Origin: Planctomycetales bacterium
Lineage (GTDB): Bacteria > Planctomycetota > UBA11346
DNA: 17,438 nucleotides
Direction: 5' to 3'
Assembly (NCBI GenBank): GCA_025362255.1
Contig: JANYGY010000032.1
Location: forward strand, 1-17,438
The translations under genes and the position numbers were made by a program. Each line of letters starts with the position of its first letter. The first letter of the stretch is position 1. Shown here piece by piece: positions 1 through 6,359 of this stretch. The notes beneath the pieces are model-generated. The model was not told the origin of the DNA. It did not search any database and worked only from the letters and a program-made list of their open reading frames with translations.

Positions 1-440
1 AATTGCTGGATGCCGGTGAACACCGCGAAAGCGCCAAGGGCGAGGCACCCGGCGAACGCGAGATAGAGGCCGAGCCACGCCGGCAGGGCGAGCACCAACG
101 GCCCGAACCACGCGGCTTTGCTGCCGCTGCGATAGCGATCCAGCGGCACGCGGCGCAGCCAATGGGCGATCGGTAGAACGATCCAGAAGGCGGTCACCGC
201 CAGCCCGGCGCCGCCGAGTGTCACGCCGAGGTGGGCGGTGTCGCTGGCCGTCCATGGATGACGCAGCTGGGGGCCGGTCAGCCACGGGCCTGGCCAATGA
301 AACAACGCAAAAATCACCAACACGGTGATCGGTGCGAGCAGGCCCAGGGCTGGGCCGAGGGCATGGCGCAGCGCCAGATCGGGGGCTTCGCTGGGGTTGT
401 CCGGCGGGGATTTTCTGGGTGGTTTGTCCGCCTTAGCCAT
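1..440 (-). CDS. Uncharacterised multi-pass membrane protein (partial, C-terminus off the left edge)
   Basis: I do not recognise the family. Translating the minus strand from the ATG at 440 gives 146 residues with no stop before the window edge. A charged, proline-rich N-terminus (about residues 1-28) is followed by hydrophobic segments at about 33-49, 71-94 and 110-144, so it is an inner-membrane protein by appearance. A basic stretch (RRVPLDRYR, about 96-104) separates the second and third segments. The start codon lies inside the end of hemL: the two genes overlap by 8 bp (433-440), which suggests co-transcription and translational coupling. No catalytic motif is visible. The role is unknown; association with haem synthesis is only implied by position. 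Confidence 0.7.
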   Translation of the reverse strand, partial: MAKADKPPRKSPPDNPSEAPDLALRHALGPALGLLAPITVLVIFALFHWPGPWLTGPQLRHPWTASDTAHLGVTLGGAGLAVTAFWIVLPIAHWLRRVPLDRYRSGSKAAWFGPLVLALPAWLGLYLAFAGCLALGAFAVFTGIQQ

Positions 441-1815
441 GGGCTGCCTTGACCTCGGCCAACGCGTCATCGAAGGCCGCGAGCAGCAATTCCACTTCGG
501 CTGGGCCGTGGGCCGAGGACCAGAAGCAGGCCTCGAACGGACTCGGTGGCAGAAAGATTCCACGGGCGGTCATCGCGCGGAAGAACGTCTGCCAGCGGCC
601 TTCGTGAGCACGGCTGGCGCTGACGAAATCGGTGACGGCTTCGGCGCTGAAGAAATATCCCCACATCATCCCGGCCTGCGCGGCTTGCAGGGCAATACCA
701 TGTCGTTGCGCGGCTTGTTGCAGACCGCTGATCACCTGAGTCAGCCGTTCGCTGTGGGTGCGGTAAAATCCACGCTTGTCAGCCAAGCGCAGATTCGCCA
801 GACCGGCGGCGACCGCGACCGGATTGCCGCTGAGGGTTCCGGCCTGATAGCAGCCGCCCAGTGGCGCGAGGTGCGCCATCACATCGGCGCGACCGCCGTA
901 CGCTGCTGCCGGCAGACCGCCGCCCATCACTTTGCCCAAGCAGGTGAGATCAGGCGTCACGCCGCAGACATTTTGCCAACCGCCCCAGGCGACCCGGAAG
1001 CCGGTCATCACCTCATCGAAAATCAGCAGCGCGCCATGGCGCGTACACAGCGCGCGCAGGGCCGCGAGGTAGCCCGGCGCAGGCAGGACAAAGCCCATAT
1101 TGCCGGCGATCGGTTCGATGATCAGCGCCGCGACATTGCGCCGATGCTTGGCGAACACCCGTTCGACCGCCGCCAGATCGTTGTACGGCACGCTCGCGGT
1201 GAGGGCCACGAACGCCGCCGGAACTCCGGTGGAATCAGGCTGGTTGGCGGTGGCCAGACCGCTGCCGGCAGCCACCAGCAGGTGATCGGCGTGACCGTGA
1301 TAGCCGCCATCGCATTTGATGATGACCTCACGCCCGGTGGCGGCGCGCGCGACGCGCAAGGCGCTCATGGTCGCCTCGGTGCCTGACGAGACGAGCCGTA
1401 GACGTTCCATGCTCGGCAGCGCGCTGCGGATCAGTTTGGCGAGCGTCGTCTCACCTGGGGTCGGGGCGCCGAAGCTCAGGCCGAGCGCTGCTGCGTCGTG
1501 CACCGCGGCGACGACCTTTGGATGTGCGTGGCCATGCAGCAGGGGGCCCCAGGACAGGATCAGGTCGAGGTACCGCCGCCGGTCGGCGTCGATCACGTAT
1601 GCGCCCTCGCCGCGGACGATCGACAGCGGATCGCCCCCGAGCCGCTTCCACGCGCGCACCGGCGAGTTGACACCGCCGGGAATCACGGTCTGGGCTTCGC
1701 TGAACAGCAGCCGCGAGCGCGGCCCGGTGAGCGGCCGGCTCGCCGCTTCTCCCTTCGTGGATGACTTCACTGGGATGGGGGCGACGGGATGCGAGAGGGA
1801 CTTGCTGCGGGGCAT
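433..1815 (-). CDS. hemL: Glutamate-1-semialdehyde 2,1-aminomutase
   Basis: This is a cytosolic PLP enzyme that converts glutamate-1-semialdehyde to 5-aminolevulinate in the C5 route to haem. The 460-residue product carries family signatures: VIPGGVNSPVRAW near residue 45, SSGTEATMSALRVAR, GGYHGHAD, the LIFDEVMTGFR segment, and LGKVMGGG with the PLP-binding lysine at about residue 295 (265 in the E. coli enzyme). The protein therefore has about 30 more N-terminal residues than usual, rich in Ser, Pro and Lys. No in-frame ATG exists between residue 1 and the conserved core. There is no Shine-Dalgarno before the ATG at 1815, but TACCCT sits exactly 6 nt upstream, consistent with a leaderless start. 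The next gene overlaps its 3' end by 8 bp. Function is very likely; the start is less certain. Confidence 0.95.
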   Translation of the reverse strand: MPRSKSLSHPVAPIPVKSSTKGEAASRPLTGPRSRLLFSEAQTVIPGGVNSPVRAWKRLGGDPLSIVRGEGAYVIDADRRRYLDLILSWGPLLHGHAHPKVVAAVHDAAALGLSFGAPTPGETTLAKLIRSALPSMERLRLVSSGTEATMSALRVARAATGREVIIKCDGGYHGHADHLLVAAGSGLATANQPDSTGVPAAFVALTASVPYNDLAAVERVFAKHRRNVAALIIEPIAGNMGFVLPAPGYLAALRALCTRHGALLIFDEVMTGFRVAWGGWQNVCGVTPDLTCLGKVMGGGLPAAAYGGRADVMAHLAPLGGCYQAGTLSGNPVAVAAGLANLRLADKRGFYRTHSERLTQVISGLQQAAQRHGIALQAAQAGMMWGYFFSAEAVTDFVSASRAHEGRWQTFFRAMTARGIFLPPSPFEACFWSSAHGPAEVELLLAAFDDALAEVKAAHG

Positions 1816-1831
1816 GATTGCAGGGTATCAT
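1802..1831 (+). promoter_or_regulatory. Candidate promoter for maf (leaderless)
   Basis: TTGCTG (1802-1807) and TATCAT (1826-1831; five of six consensus bases) are 18 bp apart. The -10 ends 6 nt before the GTG at 1838, so the transcript would begin at about the start codon. The element lies partly inside the hemL 5' coding end and overlaps the hemL -10 candidate on the other strand. Confidence 0.4.
1822..1827 (-). promoter_or_regulatory. Candidate -10 element for hemL (leaderless)
   Basis: Read on the minus strand, TACCCT fits the TAnnnT pattern and ends 6 nt before the hemL ATG at 1815, so transcription would start at or next to the start codon. It shares bases 1826-1827 with the oppositely directed maf -10 element. 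I see no convincing -35. This is inference from spacing only. Confidence 0.3.
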
Positions 1832-1837
1832 GGCTGC

Positions 1838-2512
1838 GTGATCTACCTTGCCAGCCAGAGCCCCCAGCGGGCCATGCTTCTCGAACGCGCCGGCGTGGCA
1901 TTTCACGTCGTTCCCTCGACCGGCGATGAAGAGTCGGTCAGCGGCGATCGGCCACAGATCCTGGCGCTGGATCGGGCCCAGATCAAAGCCCGGGGCGCGG
2001 TGTTGCCGGCGGACTGCCAAGCCGGCGTGATCCTCGGCGCTGACACCGTGGTCTGCCTCGGCATGACCGTCTTCGGCAAACCGACCGACGATGCCGACGC
2101 CCTGCGTATCCTCACTGCGCTCCAGGGCACCACCCACACCGTGCTCACCGGCCATCATCTGATCCGGGTGCTCAGGAGTGGTCAGGGCGGGGCAGCTTCC
2201 GCGGTGGAGGCCTCGGCCATCAGCATCGCCCGGGTGACCATGCGCGCGATGACCCAGGAGGACATCCGCGCGTACCTCGCCACCGGCGAGCACCGGGGCC
2301 GCGCCGGCGCCTATGCGATCCAAGAGACCGGTGATCGGTTCGTCGTCGACGTCCAGGGTTCGTGGGGCACGGTCGTTGGGCTCAGCGTGTCGACCGTCGC
2401 CAAACTCTATCGCGAGGTGACCGACGAGACGCTCGAGCTGTCACCGCAGCGCGACTCGCGACTGCATCTCCGCTCATTGCCCTCAGCGCCTCCATCGCCT
2501 CACGTGCGCTAA
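1838..2512 (+). CDS. maf: Maf/YceF/YhdE family nucleotide pyrophosphatase
   Basis: Maf proteins hydrolyse non-canonical or house-cleaning NTPs (m7GTP, or dTTP/UTP, depending on subfamily) to the monophosphate and pyrophosphate. The 224-residue product begins with the family N-terminus IYLASQSPQRAMLLERAG, then shows VILGADTVV, FGKPTDDADA, LQGTTHTVLTGHH, and the C-terminal GRAGAYAIQETGDRFV and GTVVGLSV segments. The second position of the usual SPRR motif is Gln here (SPQR). I chose the GTG at 1838 because it gives the typical start directly before the IYLASQSP strand and lies 6 nt after a -10-like TATCAT; an in-frame ATG at 1814 would add eight residues and overlap the hemL start codon. About 30 residues follow the conserved core, ending in a Ser/Pro/Arg-rich tail. 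A phosphoesterase gene follows after 10 bp. The substrate subfamily cannot be assigned. Confidence 0.93.
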   Translation: MIYLASQSPQRAMLLERAGVAFHVVPSTGDEESVSGDRPQILALDRAQIKARGAVLPADCQAGVILGADTVVCLGMTVFGKPTDDADALRILTALQGTTHTVLTGHHLIRVLRSGQGGAASAVEASAISIARVTMRAMTQEDIRAYLATGEHRGRAGAYAIQETGDRFVVDVQGSWGTVVGLSVSTVAKLYREVTDETLELSPQRDSRLHLRSLPSAPPSPHVR

Positions 2513-2522
2513 AGACCCACTC

Positions 2523-3263
2523 ATGCTTGCCATCCTCAGCGACCTGCACTCGAATCTCGAAGCCCTGACCGTGGTCATGGAGCAGTGCGCCAAGCTTGGC
2601 GTGACCGATTACCTGTGCCTGGGCGATGTCATCGGCTACGGGCCGGATCCGGTGGCGGTGGCGACCATCGCCAAAACGCGTTTCACCACCAGTCTCATGG
2701 GCAATCACGAAGAAGCCCTGGTCACCGGCCGTCACCGCTTCAATCCGCATGCCGCCCAGGCGATCGATTGGACCCGCCGATTGCTGACCGCCGCTGGTGG
2801 CGATCTGCTGCCGTGGTTCAAAGAGCGCAAGCCGTTCGCGCTGCGCGGACCGCTGCTGATGGTCCACGGCTCGATCTACGACCCGGTCCACGATTATGTC
2901 GATGAGCCAGAGAACCCGATCGAAGCAAACAACATGATCGACACGCTGAGCCGCGATTTCGCCGGCTTCGACGTGTGTTTCGCCGGTCATAACCACACCC
3001 CGTTCATGGCCACCACGATGGGCGTGATGATCCCACATGACGGTCATCGGACCTTTCGCATTCCAGCCGGCCACAAAGCCTACATCTGCGTCGGCTCGGT
3101 CGGGCAGCCGCGCGACCGCGACATCCGCACCAGCTTTGCGACCCTCGATGGCGAACAGCTCACCTTTCATCGCCTGAATTACGACGTGCCGAAAACCCAA
3201 GCCAAGATCCGCGCCGCCGGCCTCAACGCATTTCTCGCAGAACGGCTTGGCGAAGGGATTTGA
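2523..3263 (+). CDS. Calcineurin-like metallophosphoesterase (YfcE/MJ0936-like)
   Basis: A 246-residue cytosolic protein with the full dinuclear metal site of the calcineurin-like phosphoesterase superfamily in order: SDLHSN (D7, H9), GDVIGYGPDP (D35), GNHE (N61, H62), VHGS (H115) and GHNHTP (H156, H158). The GYGPDP extension and the compact length match the small bacterial metallophosphatase group that includes YfcE and MJ0936. Phosphodiesterase activity is typical of the family, but the natural substrate is usually unknown. It starts 10 bp after maf without a Shine-Dalgarno, so the two are probably one transcript. A strong AAGGAGGAG follows its stop codon immediately, although no convincing plus-strand gene comes next. 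Confidence 0.88.
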   Translation: MLAILSDLHSNLEALTVVMEQCAKLGVTDYLCLGDVIGYGPDPVAVATIAKTRFTTSLMGNHEEALVTGRHRFNPHAAQAIDWTRRLLTAAGGDLLPWFKERKPFALRGPLLMVHGSIYDPVHDYVDEPENPIEANNMIDTLSRDFAGFDVCFAGHNHTPFMATTMGVMIPHDGHRTFRIPAGHKAYICVGSVGQPRDRDIRTSFATLDGEQLTFHRLNYDVPKTQAKIRAAGLNAFLAERLGEGI

Positions 3264-3271
3264 AGGAGGAG
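3264..3271 (+). promoter_or_regulatory. Orphan Shine-Dalgarno-like AGGAGGAG after the phosphoesterase stop
   Basis: Directly after the TGA at 3261-3263 lies one of the best anti-16S matches in the window. The next possible start is the GTG at 3284 (14 nt after the AGGAGG core), which opens only 23 codons (3284-3355, product beginning VPKWAAGGVSFHSHV). Whether this is a mini-gene, the remnant of a displaced operon gene or chance cannot be told from the sequence. Confidence 0.3.
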
Positions 3272-3327
3272 AAACCGCGACCCGTGCCTAAATGGGCGGC
3301 GGGCGGTGTCTCCTTCCACTCGCACGT

Positions 3328-3822
3328 CTATTCACCTGCGGCAGCCAGCACCTGAAGTCGAAGGCCTGGATCTACGCGAAAATGAAGCGTGTCGAGGCGA
3401 TCGAGCACGGGCGCAACTGCCGGCAAGAGCCCGATTCGCTTGGCGCGCACCAGGATGCCCAAGGTGCCTACGCGACTCAGGCCCAGGTCGGCTGCCACCG
3501 TACGCCCATCGCGTTCATCCATCAGCACGGCTGCCCCGGAGGTCGCCAGCGCCAGGGTCAGGGCCGCACGCTCTCCCGCGCCAAGATGCGAACTCAAGCG
3601 GTGCTCAGTAACGCGCTTATCCTCCCCCGACGGCATGACCTACACCCACGGCAGCGCCAGCAATACCGGGCCGGGAAAGCCCAACGCGAGACCATCAGCG
3701 ATTTCCTGGGCTACGGCATCGGGCACTAGAATCCGACCGTACAGGGCCGACAGCAAGCCGAGACAACCGACACCGTCGAGAAAGATCAGCGGCGAGGTGT
3801 CGGCGACGACTAGCTCAGACAC
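3328..3822 (-). pseudogene. DUF3368 PIN-like toxin, interrupted by an in-frame amber codon
   Basis: The minus strand from the GTG at 3822 encodes a protein that would be 164 residues but for TAG at 3640-3642 after residue 60. The reading frame continues unchanged beyond the stop. Before it: VVADTSPLIFL with the PIN-type aspartate (D8) and VPDAVAQEI. After it: LGAGERAALTLAL, VLMDERDGRTVAADLGL and GTLGILVRAKRIGLLPAV, which are family features including the further acidic residues. The truncated 60-residue product would lack these and should be inactive as a nuclease. The gene overlaps the upstream UPF0175 gene by 8 bp, the usual layout of this toxin-antitoxin pair. Possible readings are a recent nonsense mutation (CAG to TAG is one step), a sequencing error, readthrough, or reinitiation at the ATG at 3636 two codons later, giving a split protein. 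Confidence 0.8.
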
Positions 3823-4057
3823 CAGCCAGCTCGGCAGCTACATCGGCAGAATGACTCAGGAGGGCCCAGCCGTGCCGCCCTGCGAGAGCAAGAAAGCCCG
3901 CCACCGGCATCCCAAGCAACTCGGCGGCACGCCCGGCGGTGATTTCTCCCACCTGCCAGCGGTCGAGAATCAATGCCTCCCACTCGGCAGCCGGCACCTG
4001 GACGGCAACCCGCTCGCCGCCAGCGGCAGTTACAAAAGCAGGGTGAAGCGTAACCAT
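3815..4057 (-). CDS. UPF0175 family antitoxin
   Basis: An 80-residue protein with the UPF0175 core: EWEALILDRWQVGEI followed by TAGRAAELLGMPVAGFLALAGRHG (about residues 40-63), a helix-turn-helix-like segment typical of this antitoxin family. Family members are paired with DUF3368 PIN-domain toxins, and such a gene follows here with an 8-bp overlap (3815-3822). The ATG at 4057 is chosen because the family begins shortly before this core. Upstream extension is possible in frame but looks non-coding. TACACT (4064-4069) ends 6 nt before the ATG, so the transcript may be leaderless. If the toxin is dead, this antitoxin is an orphan and may only act as a repressor or protect against related toxins. 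Confidence 0.8.
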   Translation of the reverse strand: MVTLHPAFVTAAGGERVAVQVPAAEWEALILDRWQVGEITAGRAAELLGMPVAGFLALAGRHGWALLSHSADVAAELAGV

Positions 4058-4063
4058 GTATGA

Positions 4064-4091
4064 AGTGTACTCCGCGGCTTTCTTTTGAGAA
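4064..4091 (-). promoter_or_regulatory. Candidate promoter for the toxin-antitoxin pair
   Basis: On the minus strand TTCTCA (4086-4091, four of six matches) and TACACT (4064-4069, TAnnnT) are 16 bp apart. The -10 ends 6 nt before the antitoxin ATG at 4057, the same spacing as for hemL and maf. Confidence 0.35.
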
Positions 4092-4225
4092 CCGTGTGCT
4101 CTCCACGCTTGAAGGTTTGCCAGGGCAGCCGCTGAGCCAGTAATCGGGTTGCACCGCCACCGACGCGCCTGCGGCTCAACCAGCGCATCCGTCGCCGCTG
4201 CACCGCACCTAGCCAGCCGGCGGTT

Positions 4226-4240
4226 CGTCAGATGCTGACG
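4226..4240. repeat. Short perfect inverted repeat upstream of the EF-hand gene
   Basis: CGTCAG and CTGACG flank a 3-nt spacer, giving 6-bp perfect arms that end 17 bp before the ATG at 4258. The position would suit an operator or a small leader hairpin. The size is small enough for chance. Confidence 0.3.
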
Positions 4241-4257
4241 CCCACTTGGAGACGCCC

Positions 4258-4857
4258 ATGCGCCGGATGTTATTCGCCCTCTCACTCCTCTGCTTCCTGA
4301 GCACTGCGCATGCGGCGGTCTATGTCGGCGCTGATGACTCGGATCAAAGCGACAAGGATCCCTACAGCTTTGGTGAGCTCGACGGCAATGGCGACGGCAA
4401 GATCGACCAAGCGGAATGGAAGGCCGGGCGCAGTCAGCTCGAGCGGGGACTGAAAGAGACCCGCGCCAGCATCGCCGACGCGCTTGATCGCGATCACAGC
4501 GGCAAGGTCAGCCGTTTCGAAGCGACCGAAGGCAAGCCGCGCCTGTCCAGCCTGTGGGTTCAGACCCGCGCCCTGGCCATGGCGGCAAACGATCGCGATG
4601 GCGATGGCAAGTTATCCGACGCCGAGCGCAAGGTCATCGTCGGGCGCTGTACCGCCGTGCTGGCGCGTTTTGACGCGCGCATCGATGCCAATGGCAATCG
4701 TAAGATCGAGCCTTCGGAAGCTGAGAAAGCCATCACCGAAGTCATCGACGGAAAGCGTAAGCTCTTCTCCATCTGCGACCGCACCAATGACGGCCAGTTG
4801 ACGCAGCAAGAGATCGATTTGGCGTTCGATCTGCTGCGGGCGATTGCGGGCGACTGA
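4258..4857 (+). CDS. Secreted five-EF-hand calcium-binding protein
   Basis: A 199-residue protein with a clear signal peptide (MRRMLFALSLLCFLSTAHA, cleavage likely after residue 19). The mature part has five 12-residue EF-hand loops, each starting with Asp and ending with Glu: D42-E53 (DGNGDGKIDQAE), D77-E88, D112-E123 (DRDGDGKLSDAE), D143-E154 and D174-E185. Loop starts are spaced 35, 35, 31 and 31 residues. Loops 1 and 3 are canonical; loop 4 has Arg where Gly is usual (DANGNRKIE). C131 and C173 are the only mature cysteines and may form a disulfide. The ATG at 4258 is chosen over a TTG at 4246 because GGAG (4248-4251) lies 6 nt upstream and the signal peptide starts there. Calcium binding outside the cytoplasm is the likely property; the partner is unknown. 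Confidence 0.85.
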   Translation: MRRMLFALSLLCFLSTAHAAVYVGADDSDQSDKDPYSFGELDGNGDGKIDQAEWKAGRSQLERGLKETRASIADALDRDHSGKVSRFEATEGKPRLSSLWVQTRALAMAANDRDGDGKLSDAERKVIVGRCTAVLARFDARIDANGNRKIEPSEAEKAITEVIDGKRKLFSICDRTNDGQLTQQEIDLAFDLLRAIAGD

Positions 4858-4906
4858 GGAATCGATCGGTCACGTGCAAAACAAGCGGAGTCGAGCACGG
4901 CTAGTC

Positions 4907-4936
4907 GCCGGTAGCCGATAAAATTCGGCCACCGGC
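4907..4936. terminator. Inverted repeat after the EF-hand gene, possible terminator
   Basis: Twelve-base arms (4907-4918 and 4925-4936) with one mismatch surround the loop TAAAAT. The stem is GC-rich and lies 50 bp after the EF-hand stop codon. No T-tract follows on either strand, so it may be a Rho-assisted or pausing hairpin, or a stability element, instead of a classic intrinsic terminator. Confidence 0.4.
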
Positions 4937-5021
4937 ACATGAGGCTCGTCAATCTGCAGGTGTAAGATCTACTGCCGCCGCGACCGTACATCACCCCACG
5001 GCTCGCCCCGGAAACGCACCA

Positions 5022-6146
5022 ATGGATCGTATTCAGCCACATCGCCGCATTCCATCTGCCTTGATGATCCGGCGTCCCGTTGTGACCCTGTTGGGGCTCG
5101 GCATCGCCATGGGATTGATGGCGGGCGGGTGCGCGTCAGTGGGTCCGCGCAGCATTCCCGTCGATCGCTTCGACTACAGTTCCTCGATCGCGGATTCGTG
5201 GAAACAGCAGACGCTGCTCAACATCGTCAAACTGCGCTACATGGATCTGCCGGTGTTTGTCGACGTCGCGTCGATCGTCGCCGGATATTCGATGCAGACG
5301 GGGATCACCGCGGGGGCAACGGTATCGAGCGAAAAGGCGGTGCAGGGAGACTTTTTGTCGGCCTCTGGGCAGGTCGTCTACACCGAACGCCCAACCATCA
5401 CCTATGTGCCGATGACCGGGGAAAAATTCCTCCGCGGCCTGATCACCCCGATCGATCCGAAGAACATCTTCTTCATGCTCCAGACGGGGTACGCCGCCGA
5501 TTTCATCCTCGGCCTGACGGTCGAGTCGCTCAACGGAGTGCGTAACCGCTCGCTGAGCGGCGGCGAGCTGCGCGAGGCAGATCCCGATTTCAAACGCGCG
5601 CTGGGACTGATCCGCGAGGTCCAGGCGGCCGGCGCCCTGGGCATGCGGGTTGAAGAGGACAAGGCCAAGGGATCAACCGGAATCGTGTTCTTTCGGCGCG
5701 ACGACGTCGCCCCTGAAATCACCGAGAAAACAGCCGAGATCCGTCGGCTGCTGAAGCTGTCGCCAGAGGCGGATAAATTCGCCCTGATCTATTCGCCGAT
5801 GCGCGGCACGGACAGCGAACTGGCCGTGAACAGCCGCTCGATGCTGCAGATCATGAGCGCCTTCGCGACTTACATCGACGTGCCTGAAGAACACCTCGCC
5901 GATCACCGCGCCACGGCCACCGTCACGTCGTCCGCCGAGGAGCGCAAAAGCCAGGTCCGGATCTGCAGCGGTAAATTCCCGCCGTCCGAGACCTTCGCCA
6001 AGATTCACTACCGCGGTTACTGGTTCTGGATCGAAGACAGCGATTGGCGGACCAAGCGCGCGCTCACCGCCGTCATGTTCTTCTTCACCCTCGCCGAAAC
6101 CGGCGCCCAAGAACGCCTGCCGCTGATCACCATCCCCGCGCAGTAA
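5022..6146 (+). CDS. Uncharacterised lipoprotein
   Basis: A 374-residue protein with an N-terminal arginine pair, a hydrophobic segment (about 19-34) and a lipobox-like LMAGGC with the lipidation cysteine at C37. The following Ala, not Asp, would favour outer-membrane sorting under the E. coli Lol rule (inference). The mature part contains SWKQQTLLNIVKLRYMD, RPTITYVPMTGEKFLRGL and FMLQTGYAADFIL. I associate these with a conserved but functionally unassigned lipoprotein family; no catalytic motif is visible. The ATG at 5022 adds 14 residues before a second ATG at 5064, from which the signal peptide looks more compact, so either may be the start. TAAGAT at 4963-4968 could be a -10 element. It lies 164 bp after the EF-hand gene with a hairpin between, so it may be a separate unit. 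Confidence 0.75.
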   Translation: MDRIQPHRRIPSALMIRRPVVTLLGLGIAMGLMAGGCASVGPRSIPVDRFDYSSSIADSWKQQTLLNIVKLRYMDLPVFVDVASIVAGYSMQTGITAGATVSSEKAVQGDFLSASGQVVYTERPTITYVPMTGEKFLRGLITPIDPKNIFFMLQTGYAADFILGLTVESLNGVRNRSLSGGELREADPDFKRALGLIREVQAAGALGMRVEEDKAKGSTGIVFFRRDDVAPEITEKTAEIRRLLKLSPEADKFALIYSPMRGTDSELAVNSRSMLQIMSAFATYIDVPEEHLADHRATATVTSSAEERKSQVRICSGKFPPSETFAKIHYRGYWFWIEDSDWRTKRALTAVMFFFTLAETGAQERLPLITIPAQ

Positions 6147-6160
6147 CTCTCCCCGCCCCT

Positions 6161-6232
6161 CCGCCTCTCTTCCACCCCGCCCCTCCGCCACCCCGCCTCT
6201 CTTCCACCCTGCCTCTCGCCACCCCGCCTCTC
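6161..6232. repeat. Polypyrimidine tandem repeat, ~32-bp unit
   Basis: Two units (6161-6192, 32 bp; 6193-6223, 31 bp) and a partial third (6224-6232) share the opening CCGCCTCTCTTCCACCC. The whole stretch from 6147 is almost free of purines on the plus strand. It lies in the convergent gap after the lipoprotein gene and ends in an A8 run (6233-6240). Variation in copy number between strains would be expected. Confidence 0.8.
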
Positions 6233-6249
6233 AAAAAAAAGCCACCTAT

Positions 6250-6359
6250 AAAAAACCGCAGATGCGCCCCAGCTGCAAGGCGCCCGAGGCGACGGAATGG
6301 CAGCGCCATTTCGAGCCTCGGGCAACGCCGCAGATGGGCCGCAGCTGCGGTTTTTTTTT
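6250..6359. terminator. Long hairpin element, copy A; probable bidirectional terminator
   Basis: The outer arms are AAAAAACCGCAG (6250-6261) and CTGCGGTTTTTT (6345-6356). Inside are CTGC/GCAG (6273-6276 with 6330-6333), GCCCGAGGC/GCCTCGGGC (6282-6290 with 6315-6323, perfect) and AATGGC/GCCATT around an AGC loop (6296-6310). An A-run on one side and T9 on the other give a U-tract after the stem in both directions. It sits between the convergent lipoprotein and mfd genes, and the mfd stop codon (6358-6360) is part of the T-run. A second copy lies at 17221-17328. Confidence 0.75.

Noticed and set aside
325..1386. A 353-codon plus-strand frame opposite hemL
   Set aside because: Composition (Arg/Gly/His-rich) is typical of antisense frames in GC-rich DNA; hemL is certain on the other strand.
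1316..1837. Extension of maf upstream of the GTG at 1838
   Set aside because: It runs antisense through hemL and has no Maf features; the family begins at IYLASQSP.
3389..4063. Plus-strand open frames across the toxin-antitoxin region
   Set aside because: The minus strand gives two overlapping genes with recognised families; the plus-strand products are Ser/Arg/Pro-rich without motifs.
6161..6232. CRISPR-like array
   Set aside because: The units are adjacent without spacers and are low-complexity pyrimidine sequence.
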